This document shows positions 24,965 through 34,671 of a stretch of 47,408 bases of DNA, piece by piece; position 1 is the first letter of the stretch, and every line of letters starts with the position of its first letter. Location of the stretch: NCBI RefSeq assembly GCF_000298195.1, contig NZ_BAHC01000050.1, positions 1-47,408 on the forward strand, given 5' to 3'. Both the position numbers and the translations under genes were made by a program. The notes under the pieces are model-generated. The model searched no databases, was not told where the DNA came from, and saw only the letters and a program-made list of their open reading frames with translations. The stretch comes from Gordonia rhizosphera NBRC 16068 (lineage in GTDB: Bacteria; Actinomycetota; Actinomycetes; Mycobacteriales; Mycobacteriaceae).

Positions 24965-26236
24965 TCAGGTCAGCTCGACGGCCTCCAGCGTGCAGCCCGC
25001 GTCGCGGAGACGCTCAACCAGTACATCGCCCATCGCAGCGGCCGGGGTGAGGACGCCGGTGAGGTTCGGCAATCGGTCGCGTTCGAGCGCCAGCGCCAGC
25101 GCGCTCTCGGCGATCATCATCGCGGTGGCCTTGTAGCCGGGATCGCCCTGGGCGCGCATCTCAGAACGGTAGCGGCGACCGGTCGTGGTGGTCGTGTAGG
25201 TCTGGGTGACGAAGGAACCCTTTTCCCGCGACTTCTCGCTGGGCCCTTCACCTGGCTTGGGCAGCAGCCGATCGAGGAGCTTGCGGGTCGGACCGAAGCT
25301 CATCGCCCCGAGGAACGTGCCTATTCCGACGCCCACCGCGCCGGCGGCCAGGGTGGAGAGTCCGGGGATGCTGCCGACCGCCATCGTCTCGGCGTAGCGG
25401 AAATCCGGGCCGTAGGCGTGGTCGAGTAGGGCGTCGGAGCGTCGGACGATGCGGCTGTTGTAGCTCGCCATGAAGAATGGGGCCAGAGTGCCGCGCAGCG
25501 ACGGATCGACCTTCTTTGCGCTCATGATGGCGATGTCGCTGGGCTGCGACGACATGCTCGGCCGGGGGGTGTTGCCCGGGGTGCCCGACAGCGCCTGCGG
25601 ATTCAGCAGCAGCCGGCGGGTCTCGGCGTCCTTGGCCTCCTCGGCGATCACCCGCATCGAGTCGACAGTGCCGCCCGACGCGCCACCGCGGAAGGACTTC
25701 AGGATCAACGTCGTGTCGGTCATCGTGCCGGCGTCGTCGTCGGAGATCTTGCGGTACAGCAGGTAGGCGCCGAGATCCGAGGGCACCGAATCGAATCCAC
25801 AGGAGTGCACGATGCGCGCGCCGTTCGCGACGGCCGAGTCGTGTGCCTTCTCGATGGAGTAGTGCACGAACGGCACCTCACCGGTGAGGTCGACGTAGTC
25901 GGTGCCGGCGTTCGCGGCGGCGACGACCAGCGACTCGCCGTACTTCAGGTACGGGCCGACCGTGGTGCAGATGACCCGGGTGCGGGCGACCATCGCGTCC
26001 AGCGAGGCCGGCGACGACGAGTCCGCGACGACGAGCGGCCAGTCGTGGGCGCGAGCCGGAAGGCGTTTGCGGGTGGCGGCGAGTTTGGTCTCCGACCGCC
26101 CGGCGAGGCCGACCTTGGTGCCGCGCGGAGCGTGCTCGGCGAGGTAGCGGGCGATGAGTTCGCCGACGTAGCCGGTGGTGCCGAAGACGATGATGTCGAA
26201 CTCGCGGGCGGTGTGTGGTGTGGGTCCCCCAGTCAT
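24965..26236 (-). CDS. Saccharopine-dehydrogenase-like / trans-acting enoyl reductase family protein
   Basis: The 423-residue protein has an N-terminal Rossmann domain (FDIIVFGTTGYVGELIARYL), then GPYLKYGESLVVAAANAGTDYVDLTGE and HSCGFDSVPSDLG, which mark the mycobacterial Rv2449c/Rv2953 family. Rv2953 reduces a double bond in phthiocerol/phenolglycolipid assembly in trans to the polyketide synthase; most relatives are uncharacterised. A weakly hydrophobic segment near residues 290-310 (LSTLAAGAVGVGIGTFLGAM) may touch the membrane. The start ATG at 26236 precedes a short N-terminal tail. It is flanked on both sides by copies of the dispersed repeat. Confidence 0.82.
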   Translation of the reverse strand: MTGGPTPHTAREFDIIVFGTTGYVGELIARYLAEHAPRGTKVGLAGRSETKLAATRKRLPARAHDWPLVVADSSSPASLDAMVARTRVICTTVGPYLKYGESLVVAAANAGTDYVDLTGEVPFVHYSIEKAHDSAVANGARIVHSCGFDSVPSDLGAYLLYRKISDDDAGTMTDTTLILKSFRGGASGGTVDSMRVIAEEAKDAETRRLLLNPQALSGTPGNTPRPSMSSQPSDIAIMSAKKVDPSLRGTLAPFFMASYNSRIVRRSDALLDHAYGPDFRYAETMAVGSIPGLSTLAAGAVGVGIGTFLGAMSFGPTRKLLDRLLPKPGEGPSEKSREKGSFVTQTYTTTTTGRRYRSEMRAQGDPGYKATAMMIAESALALALERDRLPNLTGVLTPAAAMGDVLVERLRDAGCTLEAVELT

Positions 26237-26289
26237 GGTCCCGACTCTAATCAGGAGTGCGGAGATCGGTCGATAGCGGTGCGGGTGGG

Positions 26290-26372
26290 GTGGCCTCGAT
26301 ACGCGTCGGGCTCACTTCGTTCGCGCGTCGCACTCGACCAGCGGATGGGGCGTTACTCGACCAGCGGATGGG
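26290..26372. repeat. Dispersed repeat copy with two 23-bp-spaced tail units
   Basis: Starts with the same sequence as the 24762 arm (one base differs in its 35 bases) and continues into ACTCGACCAGCGGATGGG at 26332-26349, repeated at 26355-26372. The offset is exactly 23 bases, the same period as the array between rplK and rplA. Confidence 0.9.
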
Positions 26373-26381
26373 TGAGGGGTG

Positions 26382-27473
26382 TCAACGGGCGAGTCGCCTC
26401 GCAGCGGCCCGGGCGGCGAAGGGCGCGACGAACAGCATCAGCAGCACCCGCAGAATCTGCGCGGCGACCACGAACGCGACGTTGGCTCCGCCCGCGGTCG
26501 CCGCGGCCAGCACCGCATAGATACCGCCCGGCGTCGTCGCGAGGTAGCAGTCGAACATCGATTCGCCGGTCCACAGCGACAGTGCGACACCCATGCCTGC
26601 GCACGCGACACCGATCGCGACGATCAGCAGCGTCGCCAGCGGCAGGACCCGGCCGATGGCACGCAGGCGTTCCAACGTGAAGCCAAGTCCTGCCTGCCAG
26701 CCGATGATCGCGTAGGCGATGGTCAGCAGTGCGGGGGTGACCGCGGCGTCGCCGGCCAGTCCGGTCAGTTCGGCGATGGTGGCCAGCGCCATCGGGCCGA
26801 GCAGACCAGCGGCGGGCATGCGAAGCAGGTGACCGAGGGGGATTCCGACGGCGAGACAGACGGCCAGCAGGATCAGGCCGCCGCCCTGATCGGACCAGGA
26901 CGGCGATGCGGTCGACACGCTGCCAGGGTCGGTGTCGAAGACGACGGTGGCCACCAGCGGGATGGTGACGGTCACCAGCGCCACCCGCAGATACTGGATC
27001 ACCGCGACCATCCGGACGTCGCCACCCAACTCGCGGGTCAGGGCGACCAGCCCGGACGCGCCGCCGGCGACCAGCGCCAACGACCCGGTCAGCGGGTCTA
27101 CCAGTCGGTGCAGACCGAGCAGCGCGCCGCCGCCCACCGACAACGCCAGCGTCCCGAGACCGATGATGAGCACCGGGAACCACGACGACCCGAGCCCCGA
27201 CAGTGTCTCCGGGTCGGCCATCGTCCCGATGAACACCCCCAGCACACCCTGGGCGGCCAGCATGAACTTGCGTGGCACGACGGGCGCGTCGGAGGCGCGG
27301 TCCTCGGGACGGTCGACGGTGGCGGTGGGCCGGGCGCGCGGCGCTCGTCCGGCGATGGCCAGCACGGCGGCGACGACGAGACCCGCGAACAGCGCGGCGG
27401 CGTCGACGTCGATCAGGTCGAGGAGGTACGTCGCCGTCGCGGTGAGAACGGCCAACAGGATCCAGCGACGCAT
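26382..27473 (-). CDS. AbrB-family (duplicated domain) integral membrane protein
   Basis: The 363-residue protein has about ten membrane segments in two related halves, with glycine-rich turns (GVLGVFIGTMADPETL, LVAGGASGLVALTRELGGD, TPGGIYAVLAAATAGGANVAFV). These are features of the AbrB/ammonia-monooxygenase-like membrane family. Despite the name it is not the AbrB transcription factor and no monooxygenase activity is established; a transport role is presumed. The near-match between TTPGGIYAVLAAA and VAGGASGLVAL shows the internal duplication. It stands alone between repeats and methyltransferase genes. Confidence 0.82.
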   Translation of the reverse strand: MRRWILLAVLTATATYLLDLIDVDAAALFAGLVVAAVLAIAGRAPRARPTATVDRPEDRASDAPVVPRKFMLAAQGVLGVFIGTMADPETLSGLGSSWFPVLIIGLGTLALSVGGGALLGLHRLVDPLTGSLALVAGGASGLVALTRELGGDVRMVAVIQYLRVALVTVTIPLVATVVFDTDPGSVSTASPSWSDQGGGLILLAVCLAVGIPLGHLLRMPAAGLLGPMALATIAELTGLAGDAAVTPALLTIAYAIIGWQAGLGFTLERLRAIGRVLPLATLLIVAIGVACAGMGVALSLWTGESMFDCYLATTPGGIYAVLAAATAGGANVAFVVAAQILRVLLMLFVAPFAARAAARRLAR

Positions 27474-27530
27474 TCACTCGAATGTATTCGCCCAGCACCC
27501 GGCGCACTCGCCGGGCTCATGAGATCCCGC

Positions 27531-28148
27531 TCACCCGATACGGGCCACCCCGAGGCTCATCGCGGCGAGGGACTTGGGCGCACCCTTTTCGTAGAACTGC
27601 TCGAGTGACTCGACGGTGAGTCCGGCGTCGGCGAGGGCTCGGGGGATGTCGCGGGTCAGGTGGCAGCCGCCGACCAGGCGCTTCTGCATCGGTTCGAGGC
27701 GGTGTTGCCAGGTGCGGACCTTCTCGTCGGGTGCGATGCCGTGTTCGAGGAAGTGCAGCGTGCCGCCGTCGCGGACGACCCGTTTGACCTCGGCGAGCGC
27801 CGCGGGCAGGTCGGGGATGGTGCACATGGTGAAGGTGCTCAGCGCGTGGTCGAAGGAGTCGTCGTCGAAGGGCAGGTGCTGGCCGTCGAGGCCGGCGCGG
27901 TCGATCGGCACGCTCGAGCCGGCGACCCGTTTGGCGGCGATCTTCCAGGCCTCGTCGTTCGGTTCGATCGCGGCGATCCGCGTGACGGTGTCGGGATAGA
28001 ACTCGACGTTGGTTCCGGACCCGAAACCGAGTTCGACGACGTCACCGGTGAGGTCGGCGCAGGCTTTCTCGCGGAACGGTTTGTCGACGTCCATGCCGCA
28101 CATGAAGTTGAGGATGTGGGGCAGGACGCGGTCGTCGTAGAAGCCCAT
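27531..28148 (-). CDS. Class I SAM-dependent methyltransferase (tandem copy 1)
   Basis: The ATG at 28148 has GGAGGA at a suitable distance and aligns with the start of its paralogue; an upstream frame extension is less likely. The 205-residue protein has the SAM-binding motif VVELGFGSGTNVEFY, the acidic loop IAAIEPNDE, and LPFDDDSFDHALSTFTMCTIPD. This is the UbiE/MenG-like methyltransferase fold, but the substrate is unknown. The neighbour at 28210 encodes a close paralogue of the same length, so a gene duplication is evident. Membrane lipid or quinone-related substrates are possible given the location. Confidence 0.85.
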   Translation of the reverse strand: MGFYDDRVLPHILNFMCGMDVDKPFREKACADLTGDVVELGFGSGTNVEFYPDTVTRIAAIEPNDEAWKIAAKRVAGSSVPIDRAGLDGQHLPFDDDSFDHALSTFTMCTIPDLPAALAEVKRVVRDGGTLHFLEHGIAPDEKVRTWQHRLEPMQKRLVGGCHLTRDIPRALADAGLTVESLEQFYEKGAPKSLAAMSLGVARIG

Positions 28149-28209
28149 GTCCGAATTGTCCTCCGGTTGGATGACGGACACCACAGCCTGGGCGGACCGA
28201 TATCCCAGT

Positions 28210-28827
28210 TCAGGCGGGGTAGGCGACTCCGCGGCTCATCGCGTTCGCGGTCTTGGCGGCACCCGGTTGATAGAAGGTGTCCAGTTTGTCGATGACGAAC
28301 CCCGCATCGGTGAGCGCCTGGGGGATGTCGCGGTTGAGGTGGCAGCCGCCGGCGATCCGCTGCTGGATCGGGTCGAGGCGGTGTTGCCAGCGGCGGACGT
28401 TCTCGTCGGGGGCAAGGCCGTGTTCGAGGAAGTGCAGTTCGCCACCGGGCTTCAGTACGCGCTTCACCTCGGCCAGCGCCGCGGACAGGTCCGGGATGGT
28501 GCACAGCGTGTAGGTCGACAATGCGCAGTCGAAGGTGTCGTCGTCGAAGGGCAACTGCTGGCCGTCGAGCCCGGACCGCTCGATGTGGGTAGGAGACGCC
28601 GACACCCGGTCGTGCGCGAGTTTCCAGCAGACATCGGACGGCTCGACGGCGTCCACCCGGGTCACCGCCGCCGGGTAGGACTTGACGTTATGCCCGGTGC
28701 CGAAGCCGAGTTCGAGGACCCGCCCGTGCAGCCCCTCGCACGCGCGGTCGCGCGACGGCCGGAGCGCGCCGAACCCACAGACCAGGTTGATCGCCCGCGG
28801 CAGGATGTGCGCGTCGTAGAAGTTCAT
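28210..28827 (-). CDS. Class I SAM-dependent methyltransferase (tandem copy 2)
   Basis: This 205-residue protein is a paralogue of the preceding one, sharing MxFYDxxxLP at the start, VLELGFGTGHNVKSYP as SAM motif I, LPFDDDTFDCALSTYTLCT, and LHFLEHGLAPDE near residue 130. The ATG at 28827 is preceded by a GGGGGAAAG ribosome-binding stretch. The genes are 61 bases apart in one direction and probably cotranscribed, with this copy first. The divergent gene is menD. Substrate unknown. Confidence 0.85.
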   Translation of the reverse strand: MNFYDAHILPRAINLVCGFGALRPSRDRACEGLHGRVLELGFGTGHNVKSYPAAVTRVDAVEPSDVCWKLAHDRVSASPTHIERSGLDGQQLPFDDDTFDCALSTYTLCTIPDLSAALAEVKRVLKPGGELHFLEHGLAPDENVRRWQHRLDPIQQRIAGGCHLNRDIPQALTDAGFVIDKLDTFYQPGAAKTANAMSRGVAYPA

Positions 28828-28915
28828 CGTCTGTCCACTTTCCCCCGGTTGTGACGTGACGTGCACCACCGTACGCGCGTGACCGACTCGCCAGGAGTGC
28901 CCCTACATTGGAGGC

Positions 28916-30580
28916 ATGAATCCCTCGACACTGCAGGCCCGGGTCATCGTTGACGAGATGATCCGCGGCGGCGTCACCGAGGCCGTGCTGTGCCCCGGGT
29001 CGCGCAACGCGCCGCTCGCGTTCGCGCTGCACGCCGCCGACGTCGCGGGCCGGTTGCGTCTGCACGTGCGGATCGACGAGCGGTCGGCGGGATTCTTGGC
29101 GCTCGGTCTGGCGATCTCGTCGCGGCAGCCGGTGCCGATCGTGATGACCAGCGGCACCGCGGTCGCCAACATGAGTCCCGCTGTGTTCGAGGCCAACTAC
29201 GCCCGCGTGCCGCTGGTGGTGGTGAGCGCGAACCGGCCGTATGAACTGCTGGGGTCGGGCGCGAACCAGACCGTCGAGCAGTTCGGCATCTTCGGCACGC
29301 AGGTGCGCGCCGCGATCAGCCTCGGGCTGGCCGAGCAGGATCTCGACACCAATAGCCAGTGGCGCTCGGCGGTGGGACGTGTCCTCGCGGCGGCGCGGGG
29401 TGCCCGCACCGGCAACGCCGGCCCGGTCCAGTTCGACATCCCGATCCGCGAACCGCTGGTCCCCGACCCCGAGGTGCTGCCCGACGACGACCTCGGCACC
29501 TTCGCCGGCCGGCCCGACGGCCTGCCGTGGACGCAGGCCCCGGTTGGCAAGCTCGACGTGCCGCTGCCCATCGACCTGTCGCTCGACACCGTCGTGGTCT
29601 CCGGGCACGGCGCGGGGGAGCATCCGGCGCTCGCCGGGATCCCGACCGTCGCCGAACCGACGGCGCCGCACGCCCAGACTCCGCTGCATCCGCTGGCGCT
29701 GGATTCACTGCATCCGCAACAGGCGATCATCTGCGGCCGTCCGACCCTGCATCGCGGGGTCGCGCGGCTGCTGGCCGACCCCAAGGTCCGCGTCTATGCG
29801 CTGACCACCGGACCGCGCTGGCCCGATGTGTCGGGCAACGTGTACGCGACCGGCACCCGGGTCGAGCCTCTGGGCGAGCCCCGCGAGGAGTGGCTCAAGG
29901 ATTGCGCGGAGGTGCAACAACGGGTGCTCGGGGCCGTCGACGCGGAACTCGACGAGTCGGCCTCGACCACCGGGCTGCACGTGGCGAGGGTGGTCTCGGC
30001 GGCCATGCGGCCCGGCGACCAGCTGGTGGTGGGCGCTTCCAACCCGATCCGCGACGTCGCGTTGGCCGGCCGGGCCACCGACGGCGTGCGGGTGCTGTCC
30101 AACCGTGGGGTGGCCGGTATCGACGGCACCAATTCGACGGCCATCGGGGCGGCGATGGCCCTGGACAGTGTGTCGTCGGGGGCGCGGACCGTCGCGCTGA
30201 TGGGGGACCTGACCTTCGTGCACGACGCGACCGGCCTGCTGGTCGGGCCGGGGGAGCCGCGCCCGAAGTCGTTGCGCATCGTCGTCGCCAACGACGACGG
30301 CGGCGGCATCTTCGGGCTCCTCGAACAGGGCGACCCGCGCTACAACCGCGGACCCTATGCCGGGGCGTACGAACGCGTCTTCGGGACCCCGCACCGCACC
30401 GATCTGGCGGCGCTCTGCGCAGGCTTCCATCTGCCGCATCGTCGGGTGGCGATCGGCGATCTGCCGGGCGTGCTCGGCGAGGATGCCCCCGAGGGCGGTG
30501 TCGAGGTGATCGAGGTGGTCACCGACCGCGAACACCTGCGCGCGGTGCATGCGGCGATCGGGGCGCGGATGCGTCGGTAG
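28916..30580 (+). CDS. menD: 2-succinyl-5-enolpyruvyl-6-hydroxy-3-cyclohexene-1-carboxylate synthase
   Basis: MenD is a thiamine diphosphate enzyme that joins isochorismate and 2-oxoglutarate in menaquinone synthesis. The 554-residue length is normal. Visible features are [14 protein letters not shown] near residue 22, [45 protein letters not shown] and the ThDP/Mg motif [13 protein letters not shown] near residue 430. In M. tuberculosis menD precedes an Rv0556-like gene and mgtA, and the same order appears here with a methyltransferase gene inserted. Confidence 0.97.
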   Translation: MNPSTLQARVIVDEMIRGGVTEAVLCPGSRNAPLAFALHAADVAGRLRLHVRIDERSAGFLALGLAISSRQPVPIVMTSGTAVANMSPAVFEANYARVPLVVVSANRPYELLGSGANQTVEQFGIFGTQVRAAISLGLAEQDLDTNSQWRSAVGRVLAAARGARTGNAGPVQFDIPIREPLVPDPEVLPDDDLGTFAGRPDGLPWTQAPVGKLDVPLPIDLSLDTVVVSGHGAGEHPALAGIPTVAEPTAPHAQTPLHPLALDSLHPQQAIICGRPTLHRGVARLLADPKVRVYALTTGPRWPDVSGNVYATGTRVEPLGEPREEWLKDCAEVQQRVLGAVDAELDESASTTGLHVARVVSAAMRPGDQLVVGASNPIRDVALAGRATDGVRVLSNRGVAGIDGTNSTAIGAAMALDSVSSGARTVALMGDLTFVHDATGLLVGPGEPRPKSLRIVVANDDGGGIFGLLEQGDPRYNRGPYAGAYERVFGTPHRTDLAALCAGFHLPHRRVAIGDLPGVLGEDAPEGGVEVIEVVTDREHLRAVHAAIGARMRR

Positions 30581-30711
30581 TCCTTCATCCAGTCGATTTC
30601 GCCCCAGTTGGATAGTCTTCCTTGGTCTGTGCTCAGTAGTATCCGGTTGAAGCTCGGTCGCGCTCCTCATGTCGTGATTGATAGAGACCAACGCAGGGGT
30701 CGGAGGTTCTC

Positions 30712-31533
30712 GTGTCCGCTGACAGCATCGACAACGTCGACAATTCAGCACGGTCGGTTGGGAAGTTGATTGGGCGGATCCGGGCCGCAGCGGTCGCGGC
30801 GGCGGATCGCATGGGCCCGGACCAAGGCCTGGATGAGAAGGTGCGCGACGCCAGTGACTACTGGACCTCACGAGAGGGCGGACACTGGGAGTCGAACTCC
30901 CACTGGCGTAGTGGGCTCGGGGACCAGACCTGGCGTGAGGTCGGCGAAGAGCACTTGAGCATTCTTCGAATGTTCGCGACCGCTCTTGGGGGTTCGGCCG
31001 CGGATTTCGGGACTGTCGTCGACTGGGGATGCGGCGGTGGAGCGGTTGCTGCTGCCCTTGCTCCGTTGTCCAACCGGATGCTCATCGCGGACGTAGTCCC
31101 GGAGACCCTCGCGGAGTGCGAAGCGCAGATACGGTCAGGCTCTGACACTCCACTTGACAAACTTGAGGTCAATCTCGCCAACCCCGAGAAAGCAGCGGCG
31201 CCGTACGCGAATCAATGCGACACGTTCATCTGCATCTATGTCATCGAATTGACCGCTGATCCTGCAGAAGCACTGCGCATCGTGAGAATCGCCACGCAGA
31301 TGCTGAAATCAGGGGGCATGGCGGTCTTCCAGGTCAAGTACCGGGCAAACGCACGCTTCGTTGGCCCGGTGAAGCGGGCTTATCGGCGAAACCTCGCCAA
31401 CATGACAGTCTTCAGTATCGACGAGTTCTGGTCAGAGCTCGAGAAGAACGGACTGACGCCGAAGTTGATCACCTTGGTGCCACGGACCCGGCTTGACCGC
31501 AATTATGCCTACTTCGCCGCGGTCAAGCCCTAA
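30712..31533 (+). CDS. Class I SAM-dependent methyltransferase, possibly glycan- or lipid-related
   Basis: The 273-residue protein (GTG at 30712, preceded by GGAGGT) has a ~100-residue N-terminal helical region with YWTSREGGHWESNSHWR, then SAM motif I VVDWGCGGGAVAAAL near residue 103 and a motif like IVRIATQMLKSGGMAVFQV near residue 190. The style is that of methyltransferases found in glycan loci. It lies between menD and the Rv0556-like gene, where mycobacteria have no insertion, and its GC is lower than that of its neighbours, so it may be acquired. Substrate unknown. Confidence 0.78.
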   Translation: MSADSIDNVDNSARSVGKLIGRIRAAAVAAADRMGPDQGLDEKVRDASDYWTSREGGHWESNSHWRSGLGDQTWREVGEEHLSILRMFATALGGSAADFGTVVDWGCGGGAVAAALAPLSNRMLIADVVPETLAECEAQIRSGSDTPLDKLEVNLANPEKAAAPYANQCDTFICIYVIELTADPAEALRIVRIATQMLKSGGMAVFQVKYRANARFVGPVKRAYRRNLANMTVFSIDEFWSELEKNGLTPKLITLVPRTRLDRNYAYFAAVKP

Positions 31534-31569
31534 CGTCTGTTGTTCAGGGCTGCGGTTACCCTTGCTGTC

Positions 31570-32094
31570 ATGAATCCGACCATCCTGCGGCGCACCCAGA
31601 TCGTGCTGCTGCTGGTCGGGCTGACCGTGACGACGATGGCCGTGGTGATGGTCGCGGGTTGTCACCGCAACGACACCCAGATCGATGCGCACAAGGCGAC
31701 CGTGATGGCCGACGTGGTGTCGGCGAGCCGACTGCACGCAGCGGTCAACTTCCAAACCCCGGACGGGCAGTTCCATAGCCCGCGGTTGGGGCTGCTGTAT
31801 CCGACCGAGCTGACCCAGGGCCAGCGGATCAGCGTCGAGTACGACGCCACCAACCCCGACCTCGCGCGGCCCGCAGGACGTGACTGGACGCTGGCAATCA
31901 TCCCGGCTCTGTCGGTGGCCGTGGTGGGCTGGATCGTCGTCGGCGCGGTGATGTTGCTGCTCGCCGAGATCAATCGTCGGCTCCCCGGGGCGTCCCGCAC
32001 CGAAAACGACGAGTGGGGTGGCACAGACGCCGCAGCGACTGCCGATCAGACGGTGACTACCGAACGTGAATCGCCGGAGACCAGCAACGCCTGA
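31570..32094 (+). CDS. DUF3592-type membrane protein (Rv0556-like)
   Basis: The 174-residue protein (ATG at 31570) has an N-terminal membrane segment (IVLLLVGLTVTTMAVVMV), an extracytoplasmic region of about 75 residues (ADVVSASRLHAAVNF... RISVEYDATNPDLARP) and a second membrane segment (AIIPALSVAVVGWIVVGAVML), as in DUF3592 proteins. The tail is hydrophilic and acidic. Position between menD and mgtA matches Rv0556 in M. tuberculosis. Its last 49 bases overlap the convergent peptidase gene. Function unknown. Confidence 0.8.
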   Translation: MNPTILRRTQIVLLLVGLTVTTMAVVMVAGCHRNDTQIDAHKATVMADVVSASRLHAAVNFQTPDGQFHSPRLGLLYPTELTQGQRISVEYDATNPDLARPAGRDWTLAIIPALSVAVVGWIVVGAVMLLLAEINRRLPGASRTENDEWGGTDAAATADQTVTTERESPETSNA

Positions 32095-32660
32095 TCGTCG
32101 GTGAGGAACCGCAGCGGGTATCGGGTGCCGTAGCGGGTCCGGATCTCGTCGATCACCTCGCTGCCGCACACGATGCCGTCGGCGTGCGGGATCACCACCT
32201 CGTCGATCCAGCCCAGACCCTTCGTGGATGCAAGGCCGGCCCCTTCCTCCGGGTCGTCGAGGAGGCTCAGCGGTTCGATGTCGGCGCCGACGACGCACGC
32301 CCCCGCGCTGACCCCGACATAGGGCAGACCGGCCTCGACGCGTTCGGTGAGCAGATCGGCGAACCCCCGTGACCGCATCACCGCCAGCAGATAGAAGACG
32401 TTGCCGCCGGAGACGAACACGACGTCGGCGTCGTCGAGGCCGCGGACCATGCCGGCGTGATCGAGGCGCTCGATGTCGAGGTCGCCGACCGAATAGCCGA
32501 ATCCGCGCAGCGTGCGGCGGTCGTAGTCCACCCAGGAACGGTCCCGGTAGATCGACGACGCGGTCGGCACGAAGGCGACGCGTACCCGCCCGGAGACCCG
32601 TTTCTCCACGAACTCGGGCACCGCATCGAGCCACCGGCTGACCAGAAGGAGTTCGGCCAT
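32046..32660 (-). CDS. Peptidase E-like (family S51) serine peptidase
   Basis: The 204-residue protein has the S51 layout: [11 protein letters not shown] near residue 29, [15 protein letters not shown] near residue 82, and the nucleophile elbow [12 protein letters not shown] near residue 115 with Ser in GxSAGA. S51 enzymes include dipeptidase E and cyanophycinase; the short length favours the peptidase E type. It is cytoplasmic, with no signal peptide. It is divergent from the mannosyltransferase and overlaps the 3' end of the DUF3592 gene by 49 bases. Confidence 0.82.
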   Translation of the reverse strand: MAELLLVSRWLDAVPEFVEKRVSGRVRVAFVPTASSIYRDRSWVDYDRRTLRGFGYSVGDLDIERLDHAGMVRGLDDADVVFVSGGNVFYLLAVMRSRGFADLLTERVEAGLPYVGVSAGACVVGADIEPLSLLDDPEEGAGLASTKGLGWIDEVVIPHADGIVCGSEVIDEIRTRYGTRYPLRFLTDDQALLVSGDSRSVVTV

Positions 32661-32751
32661 GGACCCATTCTGCCCGCGAGTTCACCGGAACTTCCGCACA
32701 CGGTCACGTCAAACCTGTGTGCGCGACAACCGTCGTCGTGACACTGTCGCC

Positions 32752-33894
32752 ATGCGGGTAGCGATCGTCGCAGAGAGTTTCCTGCCGCAGTGCAACGGAG
32801 TGGTCAACTCGGTACTGCGGGTGGTCGACCATCTCGAGCGCACCGGGCACGAGGTCGTCGTCATCGCACCGGACACCCCACGCGGGGAGGCACCGGCACC
32901 ACGGATGGTGGGTCGTCGCACCCCCGTCCACCTGCTGCCGTCGGTGAACTTCCCCAAGGTGACGTCGCTGCCCATCGGGGTGCCGATGCCGTCGCTGTAT
33001 CGCACGCTGCGCGACGTGGACCCCGACGTGGTGCACCTGGCGTCGCCGTTCGTCGTCGGGCTGGCCGGGGCGCTGGCGGCACGGAAGCTGGACCTGCCGT
33101 CGGTGGCGATCTTCCAGACCGACGTGGCCGGGTTCGCCGCCAGCTACGGGCTGTCCGCGACGTCACGGCTGGCGTGGCGCTACACCCGACGGCTGCACGA
33201 GATGTGCGACCGCACGCTTGCCCCCTCGACCGAGACGCTGAAGACGCTGGCCGGACATGGTGTGCCGCGGCTGCATCACTGGGGTCGGGGCGTCGACGTG
33301 GAGCTGTTCGACCCGTCGCATCGTGACGACGACCTGCGGGCGCGGTGGGACGCGACGGGGCGGCTCGTCGTCGGATTCGTCGGGCGCCTGGCTCCGGAAA
33401 AGCATGTGGAGCGGCTCGCGGGACTCGACGGTGATCCGTCGGTGCGGGTGGTCATCGTCGGGGACGGGCCGGAACGACGACGACTCGAGACACTGATGCC
33501 GCACGCTGAGTTCACCGGGGTGCTGCGTGGCGCCGAGCTGGCGAAGGCCTACGCGAGCTTCGACGTGTTCGCGCACGCCGGCGAGCACGAGACGTTCTGC
33601 CAGACGGTCCAGGAGGCGATGGCGTCCGGGCTGCCCGTCATCGGGCCGGATGCGGGTGGGCCGCGTGATCTGGTCGCGCACTGCCGGACCGGATACCTGC
33701 TGCCGCCGTCGGATTTCGCTGCCCGGTTGCCGTCGGTGATCGACGTGCTGCGCGACGACGCGCTGCGCGCCGAGTTCGGTCGCGCGGGCCTGACCGCGGT
33801 GCGGGCGCGGACCTGGCCGGTGATCTGCGATCAGCTGCTCGGGCACTATCGCGCGGTGATCGACGGTGAGCAGGAGATGCCGCTGGCCGGTTGA
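32752..33894 (+). CDS. mgtA: GDP-mannose-dependent alpha-mannosyltransferase (MgtA-like)
   Basis: The ATG at 32752 begins the family sequence [20 protein letters not shown]. The 380-residue GT4 enzyme has [30 protein letters not shown] and the EX7E motif in [15 protein letters not shown] near residue 280. M. tuberculosis Rv0557 (MgtA) in the same position adds mannose to a glucuronosyl-diacylglycerol glycolipid; closely related PimB' enzymes make phosphatidylinositol mannosides, so the acceptor is inferred from synteny. The C-terminal codons and the following spacer form three 17-bp repeats. Confidence 0.87.
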   Translation: MRVAIVAESFLPQCNGVVNSVLRVVDHLERTGHEVVVIAPDTPRGEAPAPRMVGRRTPVHLLPSVNFPKVTSLPIGVPMPSLYRTLRDVDPDVVHLASPFVVGLAGALAARKLDLPSVAIFQTDVAGFAASYGLSATSRLAWRYTRRLHEMCDRTLAPSTETLKTLAGHGVPRLHHWGRGVDVELFDPSHRDDDLRARWDATGRLVVGFVGRLAPEKHVERLAGLDGDPSVRVVIVGDGPERRRLETLMPHAEFTGVLRGAELAKAYASFDVFAHAGEHETFCQTVQEAMASGLPVIGPDAGGPRDLVAHCRTGYLLPPSDFAARLPSVIDVLRDDALRAEFGRAGLTAVRARTWPVICDQLLGHYRAVIDGEQEMPLAG

Positions 33895-33933
33895 TCTCGC
33901 TGGCCGGTTGATCTTGCTGGCCGGTTGATTCCG
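33883..33933 (+). repeat. Three 17-bp tandem repeats at the mgtA stop
   Basis: Units CTGGCCGGTTGATCTCG (33883-33899), 33900-33916 and 33917-33933 with small changes. The first includes the last codons and the TGA of mgtA, and each later unit repeats the same Leu-Ala-Gly-stop text. The array fills most of the spacer before menG. Confidence 0.93.
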
Positions 33934-33963
33934 CTCTCTGGGGCGGCCGGTAGCGTGGTCGGC

Positions 33964-34662
33964 ATGGGTACGGGCGCGCAGGACCGCGCGAGCTTGGAGA
34001 AGGATCCGGCCGAGGTCGCGGCCATGTTCGACGGGGTGGCCAAGCGTTACGACATCACCAACACGGTGCTGTCGTTCGGTCAGGACCGGGGCTGGCGGCG
34101 CAAGACGCGCAAGGCGCTCGCGCTGAAGCCCGGGGATATCGTGCTCGATCTCGCGGCCGGGACCGCGGTGTCGACGGTGGAGTTGGCATCGTCGGGGGCA
34201 CACTGTATCGCCGCCGACTTCTCGCTCGGCATGCTGAAGGCCGGCGCACATCGGGACGTGCCCAAGGTCGCTGCCGATGCGCTCGCGTTGCCGTTCGCCG
34301 ACCAGTCCTTCGACGCCGCAACGATCTCGTTCGGGCTGCGCAACGTCCAGGACGTGCCGAAGGCCTTGGCCGAATTGCGGCGGGTGCTGAAACCCGGTGG
34401 GCGCCTGGTGATCTGCGAGTTCTCCACGCCCACGGTGGGTCCCTTCCGGACGGTGTACATGGAGTACCTGATGAAGGCGCTGCCCGCGGTCGCGACCAAG
34501 GTGGCGAGCAATCCGGTCGCCTACGTTTACCTCGCCGAGTCGATCCGCGCCTGGCCCGACCAGTTCGCGCTCGGGGATCTCATCCGCGAGGCCGGGTTCT
34601 CACAGGTGCGCTGGCAGAACCTCACCGGCGGGATCGCGGCGATTCATTCGGCGGTGCGCTGA
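33964..34662 (+). CDS. menG: Demethylmenaquinone methyltransferase
   Basis: MenG (UbiE family) adds the ring methyl group in the last step of menaquinone synthesis. The 232-residue product from the ATG at 33964 has [31 protein letters not shown] motif [27 protein letters not shown] and [13 protein letters not shown], all family hallmarks. An upstream frame extension to 33925 runs into the 17-bp repeats and is not favoured. It follows mgtA as in M. tuberculosis (Rv0557-Rv0558). Confidence 0.95.
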   Translation: MGTGAQDRASLEKDPAEVAAMFDGVAKRYDITNTVLSFGQDRGWRRKTRKALALKPGDIVLDLAAGTAVSTVELASSGAHCIAADFSLGMLKAGAHRDVPKVAADALALPFADQSFDAATISFGLRNVQDVPKALAELRRVLKPGGRLVICEFSTPTVGPFRTVYMEYLMKALPAVATKVASNPVAYVYLAESIRAWPDQFALGDLIREAGFSQVRWQNLTGGIAAIHSAVR

Positions 34663-34671
34663 GCGGGGGTC

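Noticed and set aside
26382..27473. AbrB-family protein considered as a transcription regulator or ammonia monooxygenase
   Set aside because: The protein is a multi-pass membrane protein; those names are legacy labels not supported by its sequence.
26379..27608. 409-codon plus-strand frame opposite the AbrB-family gene
   Set aside because: The composition (Gln/Arg/Gly/Asp-rich) mirrors the membrane protein on the other strand; no start signal or domain.
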